A stretch of 7,725 nt of DNA from NCBI GenBank assembly GCA_938002625.1, contig CALLAD010000070.1, forward strand, positions 1-7,725, read 5' to 3'. A program made the position numbers and the translations under genes. Under the pieces are notes generated by a model. The model did not search any database, was not told where the DNA came from, and saw only the letters and a list, made by a program, of their open reading frames with translations. The number at the start of each line of letters is the position of its first letter. Position 1 is the stretch's first letter. Below are positions 1-6,011 of the stretch, piece by piece. Source of the stretch: an uncultured Aquificaceae bacterium. GTDB taxonomy: Bacteria; Aquificota; Aquificia; Aquificales; Aquificaceae.

Positions 1-1183
1 TGGCTATACTACGGAGCCAACCCTTGAAAACCTTATGGAAAAAGTCAAGGCCTTGGCAAGGGGGCAGGGTCATGGTCCAGTAAAAATAGGCTTAAAGCGC
101 ATAAGGAGCTGGACAAAGGCGGATATAGATCCTGACGAAAAGGGTATTGAATACAGGGCACAGTTCCTTTTGAGGGCACAGGATACCGCTAAAAGCTATG
201 GTGATAAGGTAAGACAGGTCACAGTAGTCTTAATGGATAAATCAAGGGAGATAATGATAATAAACAGTCTTGGTGAGCATGCGGAAGATATTCAAAAAAG
301 GGTGGTATTCTTCACGGATGTAGTGGCAAGCAAGGATGGCATAATGCAAAGAGGTTATGAGTCTGTGGGCATAAGGGGAGGTTTTGAGCTTTTTGAAAGG
401 CACAAGCCAGAGGATATAGCAAGGAAGGCAACAGAGAGGGCTTTGCTTATGCTTGATGCTAAGCCTGCTCCCGCTGGTAAGTTTACTGTTGTGCTTTCTG
501 GACAAGCTGGTGGTACCATGATTCATGAGGCTGTGGGGCATGGCTTGGAGGCAGACCTTGTGCAAAAGGGTCTTTCTGTATACAGGGGAAAGATGGGCCA
601 AAAGGTTGCCAGTGAACTTATAACCGTTATAGACGATGCCACTATTAACAGTAACAATGGTTCTTTAACAGTAGACGATGAAGGCGTACCAGCCCAAAAG
701 ACTGTTTTAATCCAAGAGGGATACCTTGTGGGTTATATGTACGATAGGCTAACAGCCATGAAAGAAGGTAGGGAATCTACGGGCAATGGAAGAAGGCAAA
801 GCTATGCCCATGTTCCCATAGTTAGGATGACAAACACCTATATAGCTCCAGGCAAGGACAATCCACAGGACATAATATCCGACACTAAGAAGGGTATTTT
901 GGTGGTAAAAATGGGGGGTGGAGAGGTAAACACGGTAACGGGTGATTTTGTTTTTGAAGTCATGGAGGGTTACATAATAGAGAACGGAGAGGTTACATAT
1001 CCTATAAGGTCTGCCACTTTGATAGGCAATGGTCCAAAGGCTCTTATGGATGTGGATGCCGTTGGGTGGGATTTGGGATGGAGTATAGGCACTTGTGGAA
1101 AAGATGGGCAAGGTGTGCCCGTATCCGATGCCCAGCCTACCCTTAGAATAAAATCAATGGTTCTTGGTGGCACCCAAGTGTAA
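1..1183 (+). CDS. tldD: TldD family metalloprotease, 5'-truncated
   Basis: TldD, the zinc-bearing subunit of the TldD/TldE (PmbA) cytosolic protease, which degrades unfolded peptides and matures some modified peptides. The reading frame is open from base 2 with no stop, and homologues run to about 450-480 residues, so the N-terminus (roughly 70-80 residues) lies outside the window; the ATG at 35 is internal. Numbered from that ATG, the metal-binding HExxxH motif is HEAVGH at 164-169, inside the typical G-G-T-M-I-H-E-A-V-G-H-G-L-E-A-D block. Near the C-terminus is the family signature around GTCGKDGQG (352-360) and QPTLRI; its Cys354 matches the cysteine known as the third zinc ligand in TldD. 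These features separate it from the TldE partner, which lacks HExxxH. No tldE is visible here. The last 30 bases overlap the convergent miaA 3' end. Identity is very secure. Confidence 0.95.
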   Translation, partial: GYTTEPTLENLMEKVKALARGQGHGPVKIGLKRIRSWTKADIDPDEKGIEYRAQFLLRAQDTAKSYGDKVRQVTVVLMDKSREIMIINSLGEHAEDIQKRVVFFTDVVASKDGIMQRGYESVGIRGGFELFERHKPEDIARKATERALLMLDAKPAPAGKFTVVLSGQAGGTMIHEAVGHGLEADLVQKGLSVYRGKMGQKVASELITVIDDATINSNNGSLTVDDEGVPAQKTVLIQEGYLVGYMYDRLTAMKEGRESTGNGRRQSYAHVPIVRMTNTYIAPGKDNPQDIISDTKKGILVVKMGGGEVNTVTGDFVFEVMEGYIIENGEVTYPIRSATLIGNGPKALMDVDAVGWDLGWSIGTCGKDGQGVPVSDAQPTLRIKSMVLGGTQV

Positions 1184-2065
1184 AAGAATTTTCTCAAGGG
1201 CTCCTTCTATACCCAAGCTATCCATGGGCACCTCTTCCCATCCCTGCCTTCTAAACCATCTTATTTGCCTTTTTGCATATTCCTTTGTATTTTTTATAAC
1301 CTCCTCAAGACATTCCTCAAGGCTTCTTTCTCCTTTAAAGTAAGGAATAAATTCCTTGTATCCTATAGCCTGAGAAGAAGTCAAAAAGCCCTCAAATCCC
1401 CTCCTAATAAGCTCTTCTACCTCCTTAAGCAATCCCTTTTCCATCATACTATAAACCCTTTCTTCTATTCTTTTACTTAGGATTTCCCAACTCCAGCTAA
1501 GGTAAAAACCCTTAAAAGGGAATCTTGGCTTTTTCCATTCATGAAAAGAGGAAAAGGGTCTTCCAGAATTTATAAAGACCTCTAAAGCCCTTACTATCCT
1601 TCTCGTATCCTTTGGAGATATTTTATTAGCATACACGGGATCAAGGATTTTTAATTTTTCGTATAGGTAATCGCTTCCCTTATCTTGGGCTATTTTATAT
1701 AGCCTTTCCCTTAGCTTCCAATCGGGCTCTGGTGTTTCTGCCATGCCGTATAAAAGGGCTTGAATGTAAAGGTAGGTGCCACCGCATACTATAGGTAGCT
1801 TTCCCCTTTCCCTTATCTCCTCTATGGCTTTTAAGGATAGTTTTTCAAAAAGTTTTGCGTCAAATATTTCTCCCACATCAAGGATATCAACAAGATGGTG
1901 TTTTACTTCTTTCATACACTCTATGGGCTTTGCCGTACCAATATCCATTCCCCTGTATACGCACATAGAATCGGCGCTTATTATTTCTCCGCCTATTTCC
2001 TTTGCAAGAAGACAGCAAACTTCCGACTTTCCACTACCCGTTGCTCCCCCAATCACTATCAACAT
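1154..2065 (-). CDS. miaA: tRNA dimethylallyltransferase (MiaA)
   Basis: Transfers a dimethylallyl group from DMAPP to N6 of A37 in tRNAs that read UNN codons, the first step to i6A/ms2i6A. At 303 residues it has family length. It has the P-loop GATGSGKS (7-14), the ISADS...YRGMDIGTAKP block (29-47) carrying the conserved Asp, HHLVDI (57-62), CGGTYLYI (94-101), the RRIVRALEVF helix (155-164) and the C-terminal YAKRQ...WFRR signature (263-273). An upstream TTG (2071) would add two residues, but the ATG at 2065 fits the family, which begins two to five residues before the beta strand leading to the P-loop. It is the last gene of the minus operon. Its 5' end overlaps thiE by 32 bases and its 3' end overlaps tldD by 30 bases on the opposite strand. 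No Shine-Dalgarno sequence is obvious, so translation may be coupled to thiE. Confidence 0.96.
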   Translation of the reverse strand: MLIVIGGATGSGKSEVCCLLAKEIGGEIISADSMCVYRGMDIGTAKPIECMKEVKHHLVDILDVGEIFDAKLFEKLSLKAIEEIRERGKLPIVCGGTYLYIQALLYGMAETPEPDWKLRERLYKIAQDKGSDYLYEKLKILDPVYANKISPKDTRRIVRALEVFINSGRPFSSFHEWKKPRFPFKGFYLSWSWEILSKRIEERVYSMMEKGLLKEVEELIRRGFEGFLTSSQAIGYKEFIPYFKGERSLEECLEEVIKNTKEYAKRQIRWFRRQGWEEVPMDSLGIEGALEKILLHLGATKNH

Positions 2066-2627
2066 GATCAAAGAATAAACCTATACCCCCTATTCCATAA
2101 GCTCCATTCTTGTAACAAAGCTTTATCTTGTCCCACTCTATGCCACCAAGGGCGTACACGGGCATGGAAACCCTTTGGGATACTTCCTTTAAAAGCTCCA
2201 AGCCTATGGGCTTTGCTTCTGGATGGCTTTTTGTTGGGAATATGGGACTAAGGGTTATAAAATCTGCCCCTTCCCTTTCTGCATACAAAGCCTGCTCAAG
2301 GTTGTGAGCAGAATAACCAACCATGAGCTCTTTTTTTATCTTTTTTACCACGCTTGGCGGTAGTCCCTTTTCTGGAAGATGAACACCATCGGCAGAGACG
2401 GCTAAGGCTATATCCACCCTATCGTTTATGAACAAAAGGGCTCCATATTGAGCGGTTATTTCCCTTACCTTCAAGGCTCTTTTGTAATATTCCAGTCCAG
2501 AAATCTCCTTTTCCCTGAGTTGAACCATCCTTATGCCTTTCTCTAAAAGCCTTGGAAGCCTTTCAAGAAAATCGGGATACCTTTTACTGTCTGTTATAAG
2601 ATAGAGCCTTGGAAGGTCCTTTTTCAT
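2034..2627 (-). CDS. thiE: ThiE/TenI family protein (thiamine phosphate synthase or thiazole tautomerase)
   Basis: A 197-residue TIM-barrel protein of the ThiE/TenI family. ThiE joins HMP-PP and thiazole phosphate to thiamine phosphate; TenI is a thiazole tautomerase of the same fold. Recognisable parts: LYLITD (8-13), QLREK (36-40, the Gln/Arg/Lys set binding HMP-PP), IND (67-69), DGVHL (80-84), GYSAHN (104-109), LSPIFPTKSHP (126-136) and YALGGI (158-163). Three ThiE features are missing: the second Mg-ligand Asp (B. subtilis Asp112) aligns with Gly88; the PTxTK pyrophosphate loop reads PTKSH; and the C-terminal helix after the last strand is absent, the protein ending soon after GIGLFF. The symbol is therefore provisional and TenI-like activity is a serious alternative. 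The ATG start overlaps the mtnD stop as ATGA (2624-2627), which indicates translational coupling. The 3' end lies in miaA. Confidence 0.8.
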   Translation of the reverse strand: MKKDLPRLYLITDSKRYPDFLERLPRLLEKGIRMVQLREKEISGLEYYKRALKVREITAQYGALLFINDRVDIALAVSADGVHLPEKGLPPSVVKKIKKELMVGYSAHNLEQALYAEREGADFITLSPIFPTKSHPEAKPIGLELLKEVSQRVSMPVYALGGIEWDKIKLCYKNGAYGIGGIGLFFDHVDSDWGSNG

Positions 2628-3181
2628 TGAGCGTAGCCTAAGACTTCATCATGGCTTGGTATTCTTTTAGATATGTCCGATCCTGTAAAGCTCGCTACCC
2701 AACCATCGGGAATGGAAAAGAATCTAATGGCCACAAAGAAGGGCTTTGTTCCCATATCAAACCAGTGTTTTGTATTGGCTGGAACGCTTATAAAATCTCC
2801 CTTTTCACATAGTACCACGTAAACTTTATCATCGGGATGTAGATAGAAGGTGCCACAGCCTTCTACAAAAAACCTCATTTCAAAATCTGAATGGGTATGC
2901 TCAGAAAGAAACATATTCCTAAGCTCGTCCTTTTTGGGATGCTCTGGGTGGATGCTTACCACATCTATGGATTTAAAGCCAAATTCCTTTGATATTCTGT
3001 CTATATCCTCTTTGTATACCTCCATAACTTCCTCCTGACTTGCTGGATAGGGAAGATCCCTTAAAGCAGTCCATCTTTCAAAGCTTACGCCAATAGAGGC
3101 TAATTTTTCCTTTATTGCCTCGTAGTCCTTTATTGTTTCTAAAAGATTTCCATTTTCATCAAAAACCAGTAATAGGCTCAT
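2624..3181 (-). CDS. mtnD: Acireductone dioxygenase (ARD), methionine salvage
   Basis: Cupin metalloenzyme that oxidises 1,2-dihydroxy-3-keto-5-methylthiopentene. With Fe it gives the methionine precursor 2-keto-4-methylthiobutyrate and formate; with Ni it gives an off-pathway CO-releasing reaction. It is cytosolic and 185 residues long, close to the usual 180. The four metal ligands are all visible at the expected spacing: His95 and His97 in EHTHSDFE, Glu101, and His139 in ANTKHWFD, matching His96/98, Glu102 and His140 of the Klebsiella enzyme. The N-terminal helical part (about 1-70) and RFF...PDGW (153-161) are typical. The ATG start is preceded by a strong ribosome binding site, the best in the operon. 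It lies two genes after mtnB, supporting a methionine salvage role. The metal used cannot be read from sequence. Confidence 0.95.
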   Translation of the reverse strand: MSLLLVFDENGNLLETIKDYEAIKEKLASIGVSFERWTALRDLPYPASQEEVMEVYKEDIDRISKEFGFKSIDVVSIHPEHPKKDELRNMFLSEHTHSDFEMRFFVEGCGTFYLHPDDKVYVVLCEKGDFISVPANTKHWFDMGTKPFFVAIRFFSIPDGWVASFTGSDISKRIPSHDEVLGYAQ

Positions 3182-3185
3182 ACTG

Positions 3186-3192
3186 ACCTCCT
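3186..3192 (-). promoter_or_regulatory. Strong ribosome binding site of mtnD
   Basis: On the minus strand AGGAGGT lies four bases before the mtnD ATG. It is nearly a full anti-16S match and overlaps the stop codon (3191-3193) of the methyltransferase gene, so mtnD is probably re-initiated strongly within the operon. It fixes the mtnD start. Confidence 0.8.
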
Positions 3193-3742
3193 AATCTTTA
3201 ATTATATTTCTTCTCGCTATTAAGGTGGATATATTAAAGTCCTCCTTGTAATAAATCACCTCAAGTTCTTTAAAAAGCTCCAAAGGTTCTCCATCCTTGA
3301 GTAGGTATTCTGGGTTGAAATCCTTTTTTACCAGTGTATGCTTTTGATTATAGGTTTCAAAAATGAGAATACCGCCAAGTTTCAAGGCTTTTACGATTTT
3401 TGGACATATATCACGGTTTAAATAATAGAAGTTGATAACAAGGTCATAGGTGTTTTCCAAAAGTTGGTAATCATCAAGGTCTGCACATAGGAAATTAACT
3501 TCCAAATTCCTTGCCTTTGCCTCCCTCTTTGCTATTTCTATGGCATAGCAAGAAATATCTATGGCATCCACCAAAAAGCCCTTACTTGCCAAGAATAGGG
3601 CATTTTCTCCAGTCCCACAGGCAAGCTCCAATGCTCTACCAACTTTGGCTAAGGAGTAAAAATCCAAAAGGGTTTTGTGTAAGCTTGATCTCCAGCCCTT
3701 CTTATACTTTTCTTCCCATCTTTCCTTGTCCTCTTGCGACAT
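3191..3742 (-). CDS. Class I SAM-dependent methyltransferase, TehB-like, substrate unknown
   Basis: A 183-residue Rossmann-fold methyltransferase. Motif I is ALELACGTGE (37-46), the SAM-binding glycine-rich loop. The acidic residue after beta 2 is Asp62 in AIDIS, followed by CADLDD (86-91) after beta 3, YDLVINFYYLN (99-109) for motif II and LKLGGILIFETYN (120-132) for the next strand. The NPEYLL stretch (143-148) resembles the small TehB-like methyltransferases of the thiopurine/tellurite resistance type, but the substrate cannot be read from sequence. The start chosen is the ATG at 3742, eight bases after the mtnB stop begins, giving MSQEDKERWEEKY, a typical family opening. A TTG at 3817 would add 25 residues overlapping mtnB and lacks family support. 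There is no clear Shine-Dalgarno sequence. It lies between mtnB and mtnD, where a salvage enolase-phosphatase would be expected, but its fold is not that of such an enzyme. Confidence 0.85.
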   Translation of the reverse strand: MSQEDKERWEEKYKKGWRSSLHKTLLDFYSLAKVGRALELACGTGENALFLASKGFLVDAIDISCYAIEIAKREAKARNLEVNFLCADLDDYQLLENTYDLVINFYYLNRDICPKIVKALKLGGILIFETYNQKHTLVKKDFNPEYLLKDGEPLELFKELEVIYYKEDFNISTLIARRNIIKD

Positions 3743-3749
3743 GAATAGA

Positions 3750-4367
3750 TTATACACGCGCAGAAAATCCAAAGAGTAACCTAAGCTCGCATTCAAAAAG
3801 GAATTCAAAGGCCTCAAGCCTTATGTATGCTTCCCTTATGCTCTTGCCCCAAGTGTACAGACCATGGGATTTTAAGAGAAAACCATAAAAATTACCTTCC
3901 TTTAGCTTTTTTTCCACCCTTTGCGAAAGGCTTTCCATATCCTGAGAATTTTCAAATACAGGCACCAAAAGGGATGCTTCATGGGTTTTTATGCCATCAA
4001 AAGCCTTCAAAAGCTCGTAATTTTCAAGCTTTACATAATCCTGGGAAAGTCTTGATATAAGGGTGGAGTTAATTGAATGGATATGAAGAACTGACATTAC
4101 CTCTGGAAAAAGCCTATAGACTAAAAGGTGTAGCAGGGTTTCTGCGGAGGGCTTTTTTGAACCCTTTAGTATATTTCCTTCAAGGTCTAAGAGGACAAAG
4201 TCTTCCCTTGTTAGGTGCCCCTTGTGGCTTCCCGATGCGGTAATTATTATTCCCTTATCTTCCAACCTTGCGGAAAGGTTTCCTCCGCTTGCAGGTAGCC
4301 AACCCCTAAGGTGTAGTTCCCTTCCTATTTGGATGAGTTCAGATATTTCCCTATCCATTGGCCTCAT
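3750..4367 (-). CDS. mtnB: Methylthioribulose-1-phosphate dehydratase (MtnB)
   Basis: Class II aldolase/adducin-fold zinc enzyme of methionine salvage. It dehydrates 5-methylthioribulose 1-phosphate to the diketo compound used by the enolase/phosphatase step. It has 205 residues, the family size. MtnB-type motifs: GWLPASGGNLSAR (22-34), ASGSHKG (44-50), KPSAETLLH (72-80), the zinc pair HIH at 95-97 and the third histidine His168 in SHGLYTWG. THE (128-130) carries the glutamate expected as acid/base by analogy with human APIP. GWLPA-SGGN and GLYTWG favour MtnB over the fuculose or ribulose phosphate aldolases of the same fold. The ATG at 4367 is used; a second ATG three codons in (4358) is equally possible and has AGG just before it. 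It overlaps nth by 8-17 bases, suggesting coupling. mtnA, mtnP and mtnC are not in the window. Confidence 0.93.
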   Translation of the reverse strand: MRPMDREISELIQIGRELHLRGWLPASGGNLSARLEDKGIIITASGSHKGHLTREDFVLLDLEGNILKGSKKPSAETLLHLLVYRLFPEVMSVLHIHSINSTLISRLSQDYVKLENYELLKAFDGIKTHEASLLVPVFENSQDMESLSQRVEKKLKEGNFYGFLLKSHGLYTWGKSIREAYIRLEAFEFLFECELRLLFGFSARV

Positions 4368-5010
4368 ATTTTAGCACATAGTTGCACCAATTCCTTACAG
4401 GACATTCATGACATTTTGGTTTTACTGGCTTGCATATGGTTTGACCAAAAGCCACCAAAAGCCTATTAAAGTCTCGCCAGTATTCTACTGGAAGAATCTC
4501 CATTAGAGCCCTTTCCGTTTCCTCTGGAGTTTTTGTCTTTACAAGTCCCCAGCGGTTGCTTATGCGATGCACGTGGGTATCCACCGCTATGGCTGGCTTT
4601 CCAAAGCCCTCCGATAAAACTATGTTAGCCACCTTTCTACCAACACCTTTAAGCTTTAAAAGGTCTTCCAAATTACTTGGTACATTACCGCCAAACTCTT
4701 CTATTAATTGCTTCGCCAATATTTTTAATTGCCTCGCCTTGTTTCTATAAAAGCCCACTGGATATATAAGCTTTTCCAATTCTTCAAGGTCTATCCTTAA
4801 AATATCCTCTGGCTTGCTTACCCTTTGCAAAAACCTTTTACAAACTTCCGCCGTTGTTTCATCTTTGGTTCTTGTGGACAAAAGGGCACAAAGCAGGGCA
4901 CTTAAGGGATCCTTTCTTTTCTGGGCAATCAGTTTTACTATGGGAGCATGCCACTTGGGATATTCTTTTTTCATTATTTCTATAACTACGGGGAGATCCT
5001 CTTTTTTCAT
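4351..5010 (-). CDS. nth: Endonuclease III (DNA glycosylase/AP lyase)
   Basis: Base excision repair enzyme that removes oxidised pyrimidines and cleaves abasic sites by beta elimination. From the ATG at 5010 it has 219 residues, close to the 211 of E. coli Nth. The helix-hairpin-helix LKLKGVGRKVANIVL (118-132) carries the catalytic Lys126; the catalytic Asp144 is in VDTHVHR; the [4Fe-4S] loop has Cys193, 200, 203 and 209 with the exact C-x6-C-x2-C-x5-C spacing. The E. coli SAQATD segment reads STRTKD, a variant I associate with thermophile and archaeal homologues. The frame stays open upstream to an ATG at 5082, which would add 24 residues (243 in all) of non-family sequence. I prefer 5010 by length and homology, though neither start has a clear ribosome binding site. 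It is the first gene of the minus operon and overlaps mtnB. Confidence 0.94.
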   Translation of the reverse strand: MKKEDLPVVIEIMKKEYPKWHAPIVKLIAQKRKDPLSALLCALLSTRTKDETTAEVCKRFLQRVSKPEDILRIDLEELEKLIYPVGFYRNKARQLKILAKQLIEEFGGNVPSNLEDLLKLKGVGRKVANIVLSEGFGKPAIAVDTHVHRISNRWGLVKTKTPEETERALMEILPVEYWRDFNRLLVAFGQTICKPVKPKCHECPVRNWCNYVLKYEANG

Positions 5011-5080
5011 AAGTTTTAATATTAATACGCTGGGAGTAAAGGAAGCAGAATCTCTTGCTATTGAATAAAATAATATTTCC
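5011..5080. promoter_or_regulatory. AT-rich divergent intergenic region, likely promoters for both operons
   Basis: This is the only real gap in the window and separates the two head-to-head operons, so both promoters should lie here or just inside the flanking genes. It contains the perfect 10-bp palindrome TTAATATTAA (5016-5025) next to the nth start, which on the minus strand includes a TATTAA -10-like hexamer. On the plus strand TAAAAT (5066-5071) is -10-like. Neither has a convincing -35, and both would give very short or no leaders. TAATATT occurs at 5017, 5071 and 5091. Individual promoter calls are weak; the regional call rests on gene orientation. Confidence 0.45.
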
Positions 5081-5497
5081 ATGGTTAGATTAATATTTCT
5101 TTTCTTTTTTTTATTTTCCTGTCAACCTTTGCCTAAGGATGTTCCCCTTGAAAAGTATAGGTCTCAGTTCATAGAAGGGCAAGTTTTACTGGAAGATAGC
5201 TTAAAAAATAAATTGCCAAAAGGCGACAGATTTTTAATAATCTCCGTCAGAAATTTAGAAGACCCTATGCCTATTGCAGTGCTTAGAGTTAAAAATCCAA
5301 GCTTTCCATATAGATTTAAAATAAGGGGAAAGCATAAGTTAAGGCATGACAAAATAATGGAAGGGGACGTTATAATAACAGCTCGTATAAGCTCTACGCA
5401 AACAGCGGAGGCTAAGAAGGGGGATCTTATAGGTTTTACACAGGCAAGAGTGGGCACAAAGGATATAAAAATATTAATAAATACCGAGGTGGAATAA
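5081..5497 (+). CDS. Lipoprotein with CcmI/CycH C-terminal-like domain
   Basis: A 138-residue predicted exported lipoprotein. Arg3 is followed by a very hydrophobic stretch (4-12, mostly Leu/Phe/Ile) and LFSC, an acceptable lipobox with Cys14 as the lipidated residue. The mature part (about 31-137) resembles the C-terminal Ig-like domain of the cytochrome c biogenesis protein CcmI/CycH: GQVLLEDSL (33-41), GDRFLIISVRN (48-58), PMPIAVLRV (62-70), MEGDVIITARIS (93-104) and KKGDLIG (112-118), in the order and spacing I recall for that domain. The CcmI membrane and TPR parts are absent and no ccm gene is nearby. Function is unknown; periplasmic protein binding or a chaperone-like role is inference. 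The ATG at 5081 is the first after an in-frame stop at 5066 and has no clear ribosome binding site. Its stop overlaps the next ATG (TAATG), so it leads the plus operon. Confidence 0.75.
   Translation: MVRLIFLFFFLFSCQPLPKDVPLEKYRSQFIEGQVLLEDSLKNKLPKGDRFLIISVRNLEDPMPIAVLRVKNPSFPYRFKIRGKHKLRHDKIMEGDVIITARISSTQTAEAKKGDLIGFTQARVGTKDIKILINTEVE
5486..5492 (+). promoter_or_regulatory. Ribosome binding site of the yqhA-like gene
   Basis: GAGGTGG lies four bases before the ATG at 5497, inside the end of the lipoprotein gene, and supports this start and coupled translation. Confidence 0.7.
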
Positions 5498-5967
5498 TGG
5501 AAAAATTTGTTAGAAGCCTTGTAGAAAAGGGAAAGGCTATAGCCGTACTTCCAGCCCTTAGCCTTTTTATAAGTGCTGTTTTTCTTGGTCTTTATGGTGT
5601 TTACCTTTCTTTGGAAACCCTGTACAAGATTTTCACAGATCCCGAATACCTTGATACGGCAATTCTTTCCACCAAGTTTATAGCCGTAATGGATATTCAC
5701 TTGCTTTCTGTCATCCTTTATATCTTTGCCGTAGGTCTTTATGAGCTTTTTGTGGGAAAGCTAAACGTTCCCGATTGGTTAAAGATTGAAAGTATAGACC
5801 AGCTAAAGGCAAAGTTGGCAAGCGTAATTATTTTGATACTTGCCATAACCTTTACTAAAAACGTGGTCAAGTGGAAGGAGCCAATGGAGACACTCCTTTT
5901 TGGAATAGCCATTGCGGTAGTGGTTGGTGTGCTTATCTTTTATTATAAGGTAAAGGAAGAGCATTGA
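5497..5967 (+). CDS. YqhA family (UPF0114) integral membrane protein
   Basis: A 156-residue inner-membrane protein of the YqhA/UPF0114 family, whose function is not established. Hydrophobic segments lie at about 14-36, 60-86, 105-121 and 131-150, giving four predicted helices. Family features seen by comparison with E. coli YqhA: an N-terminal MEKF...L start, the VMDIHLLSVILYIFAVGLYELFVGKL region (64-89; E. coli has a similar Val-Asp-Met...Tyr-Glu-Asn-Phe-Val stretch in the second helix), a Pro-Asp-Trp loop (92-94), and a SIDQLKAKLASVI segment (99-111) equivalent to the DATSLKNKVAASIV stretch. The start ATG shares a base with the preceding stop, and the stop shares a base with a following mini-ORF ATG. 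Co-transcription with the lipoprotein and the iron-sulfur subunit suggests, without proof, a membrane redox context. Confidence 0.85.
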   Translation: MEKFVRSLVEKGKAIAVLPALSLFISAVFLGLYGVYLSLETLYKIFTDPEYLDTAILSTKFIAVMDIHLLSVILYIFAVGLYELFVGKLNVPDWLKIESIDQLKAKLASVIILILAITFTKNVVKWKEPMETLLFGIAIAVVVGVLIFYYKVKEEH

Positions 5968-6011
5968 TGGAAAAAGAATTTAGTCGTAAGGATAGCGAGG
6001 CACTAAGTTGA
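5967..6011 (+). CDS. Possible 14-codon mini-ORF linking yqhA-like gene and sdhB
   Basis: An ATG-to-TGA frame encoding MEKEFSRKDSEALS. Its ATG overlaps the yqhA-like stop (TGATG at 5965-5969) and its TGA overlaps the TTG start of the next gene (TTGA at 6008-6011). AAAGGAAGAG (5952-5961) gives it a reasonable ribosome binding site. It may act as a ribosome relay for coupled translation, or be chance, since the 40-base gap otherwise has no role. The peptide is charged and resembles nothing I know. Confidence 0.25.
   Translation: MEKEFSRKDSEALS
5997..6000 (+). promoter_or_regulatory. Ribosome binding site supporting the TTG start of sdhB
   Basis: GAGG ends seven bases before TTG 6008. An in-frame TAG at 5993-5995 rules out any earlier start, and the next in-frame ATG would remove the first 44 residues of the ferredoxin domain, so the TTG start is effectively forced. 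Confidence 0.6.

Noticed and set aside
242..1111. Two minus-strand open frames of about 120 codons inside tldD
   Set aside because: They are shadows of a strongly conserved tldD reading frame, with low-complexity His/Tyr/Ser-rich translations and no supporting signals.
1163..1178. Inverted repeat CTTGG...CCAAG at the end of tldD, considered as a terminator
   Set aside because: The stem is only five base pairs, lies inside coding sequence and is followed by no T-run on either strand.
1926..1970. MiaA has Cys in place of the common Gln in the DSMQVY motif, considered as an active-site change
   Set aside because: E. coli MiaA itself has DSALIY there, so the position is not strictly conserved; all other key motifs are intact.
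3743..3817. Longer methyltransferase start (TTG at 3817, 25 extra residues)
   Set aside because: It would lie inside mtnB, uses a weak start and adds residues unlike the family; the ATG at 3742 gives a typical opening.
5079..5084. CCATGG palindrome gives ATG starts on both strands (minus 5082 for nth, plus 5081 for the lipoprotein), an apparent head-to-head overlap
   Set aside because: The extra 24 residues of the long nth form match no endonuclease III feature, and the ATG at 5010 gives normal length; the overlap is probably accidental.
5164..5700. Long open frame on the minus strand (178 codons) opposite the lipoprotein and yqhA-like genes
   Set aside because: It lies antisense to two genes with recognisable family motifs and good start signals, and its translation shows no family character.
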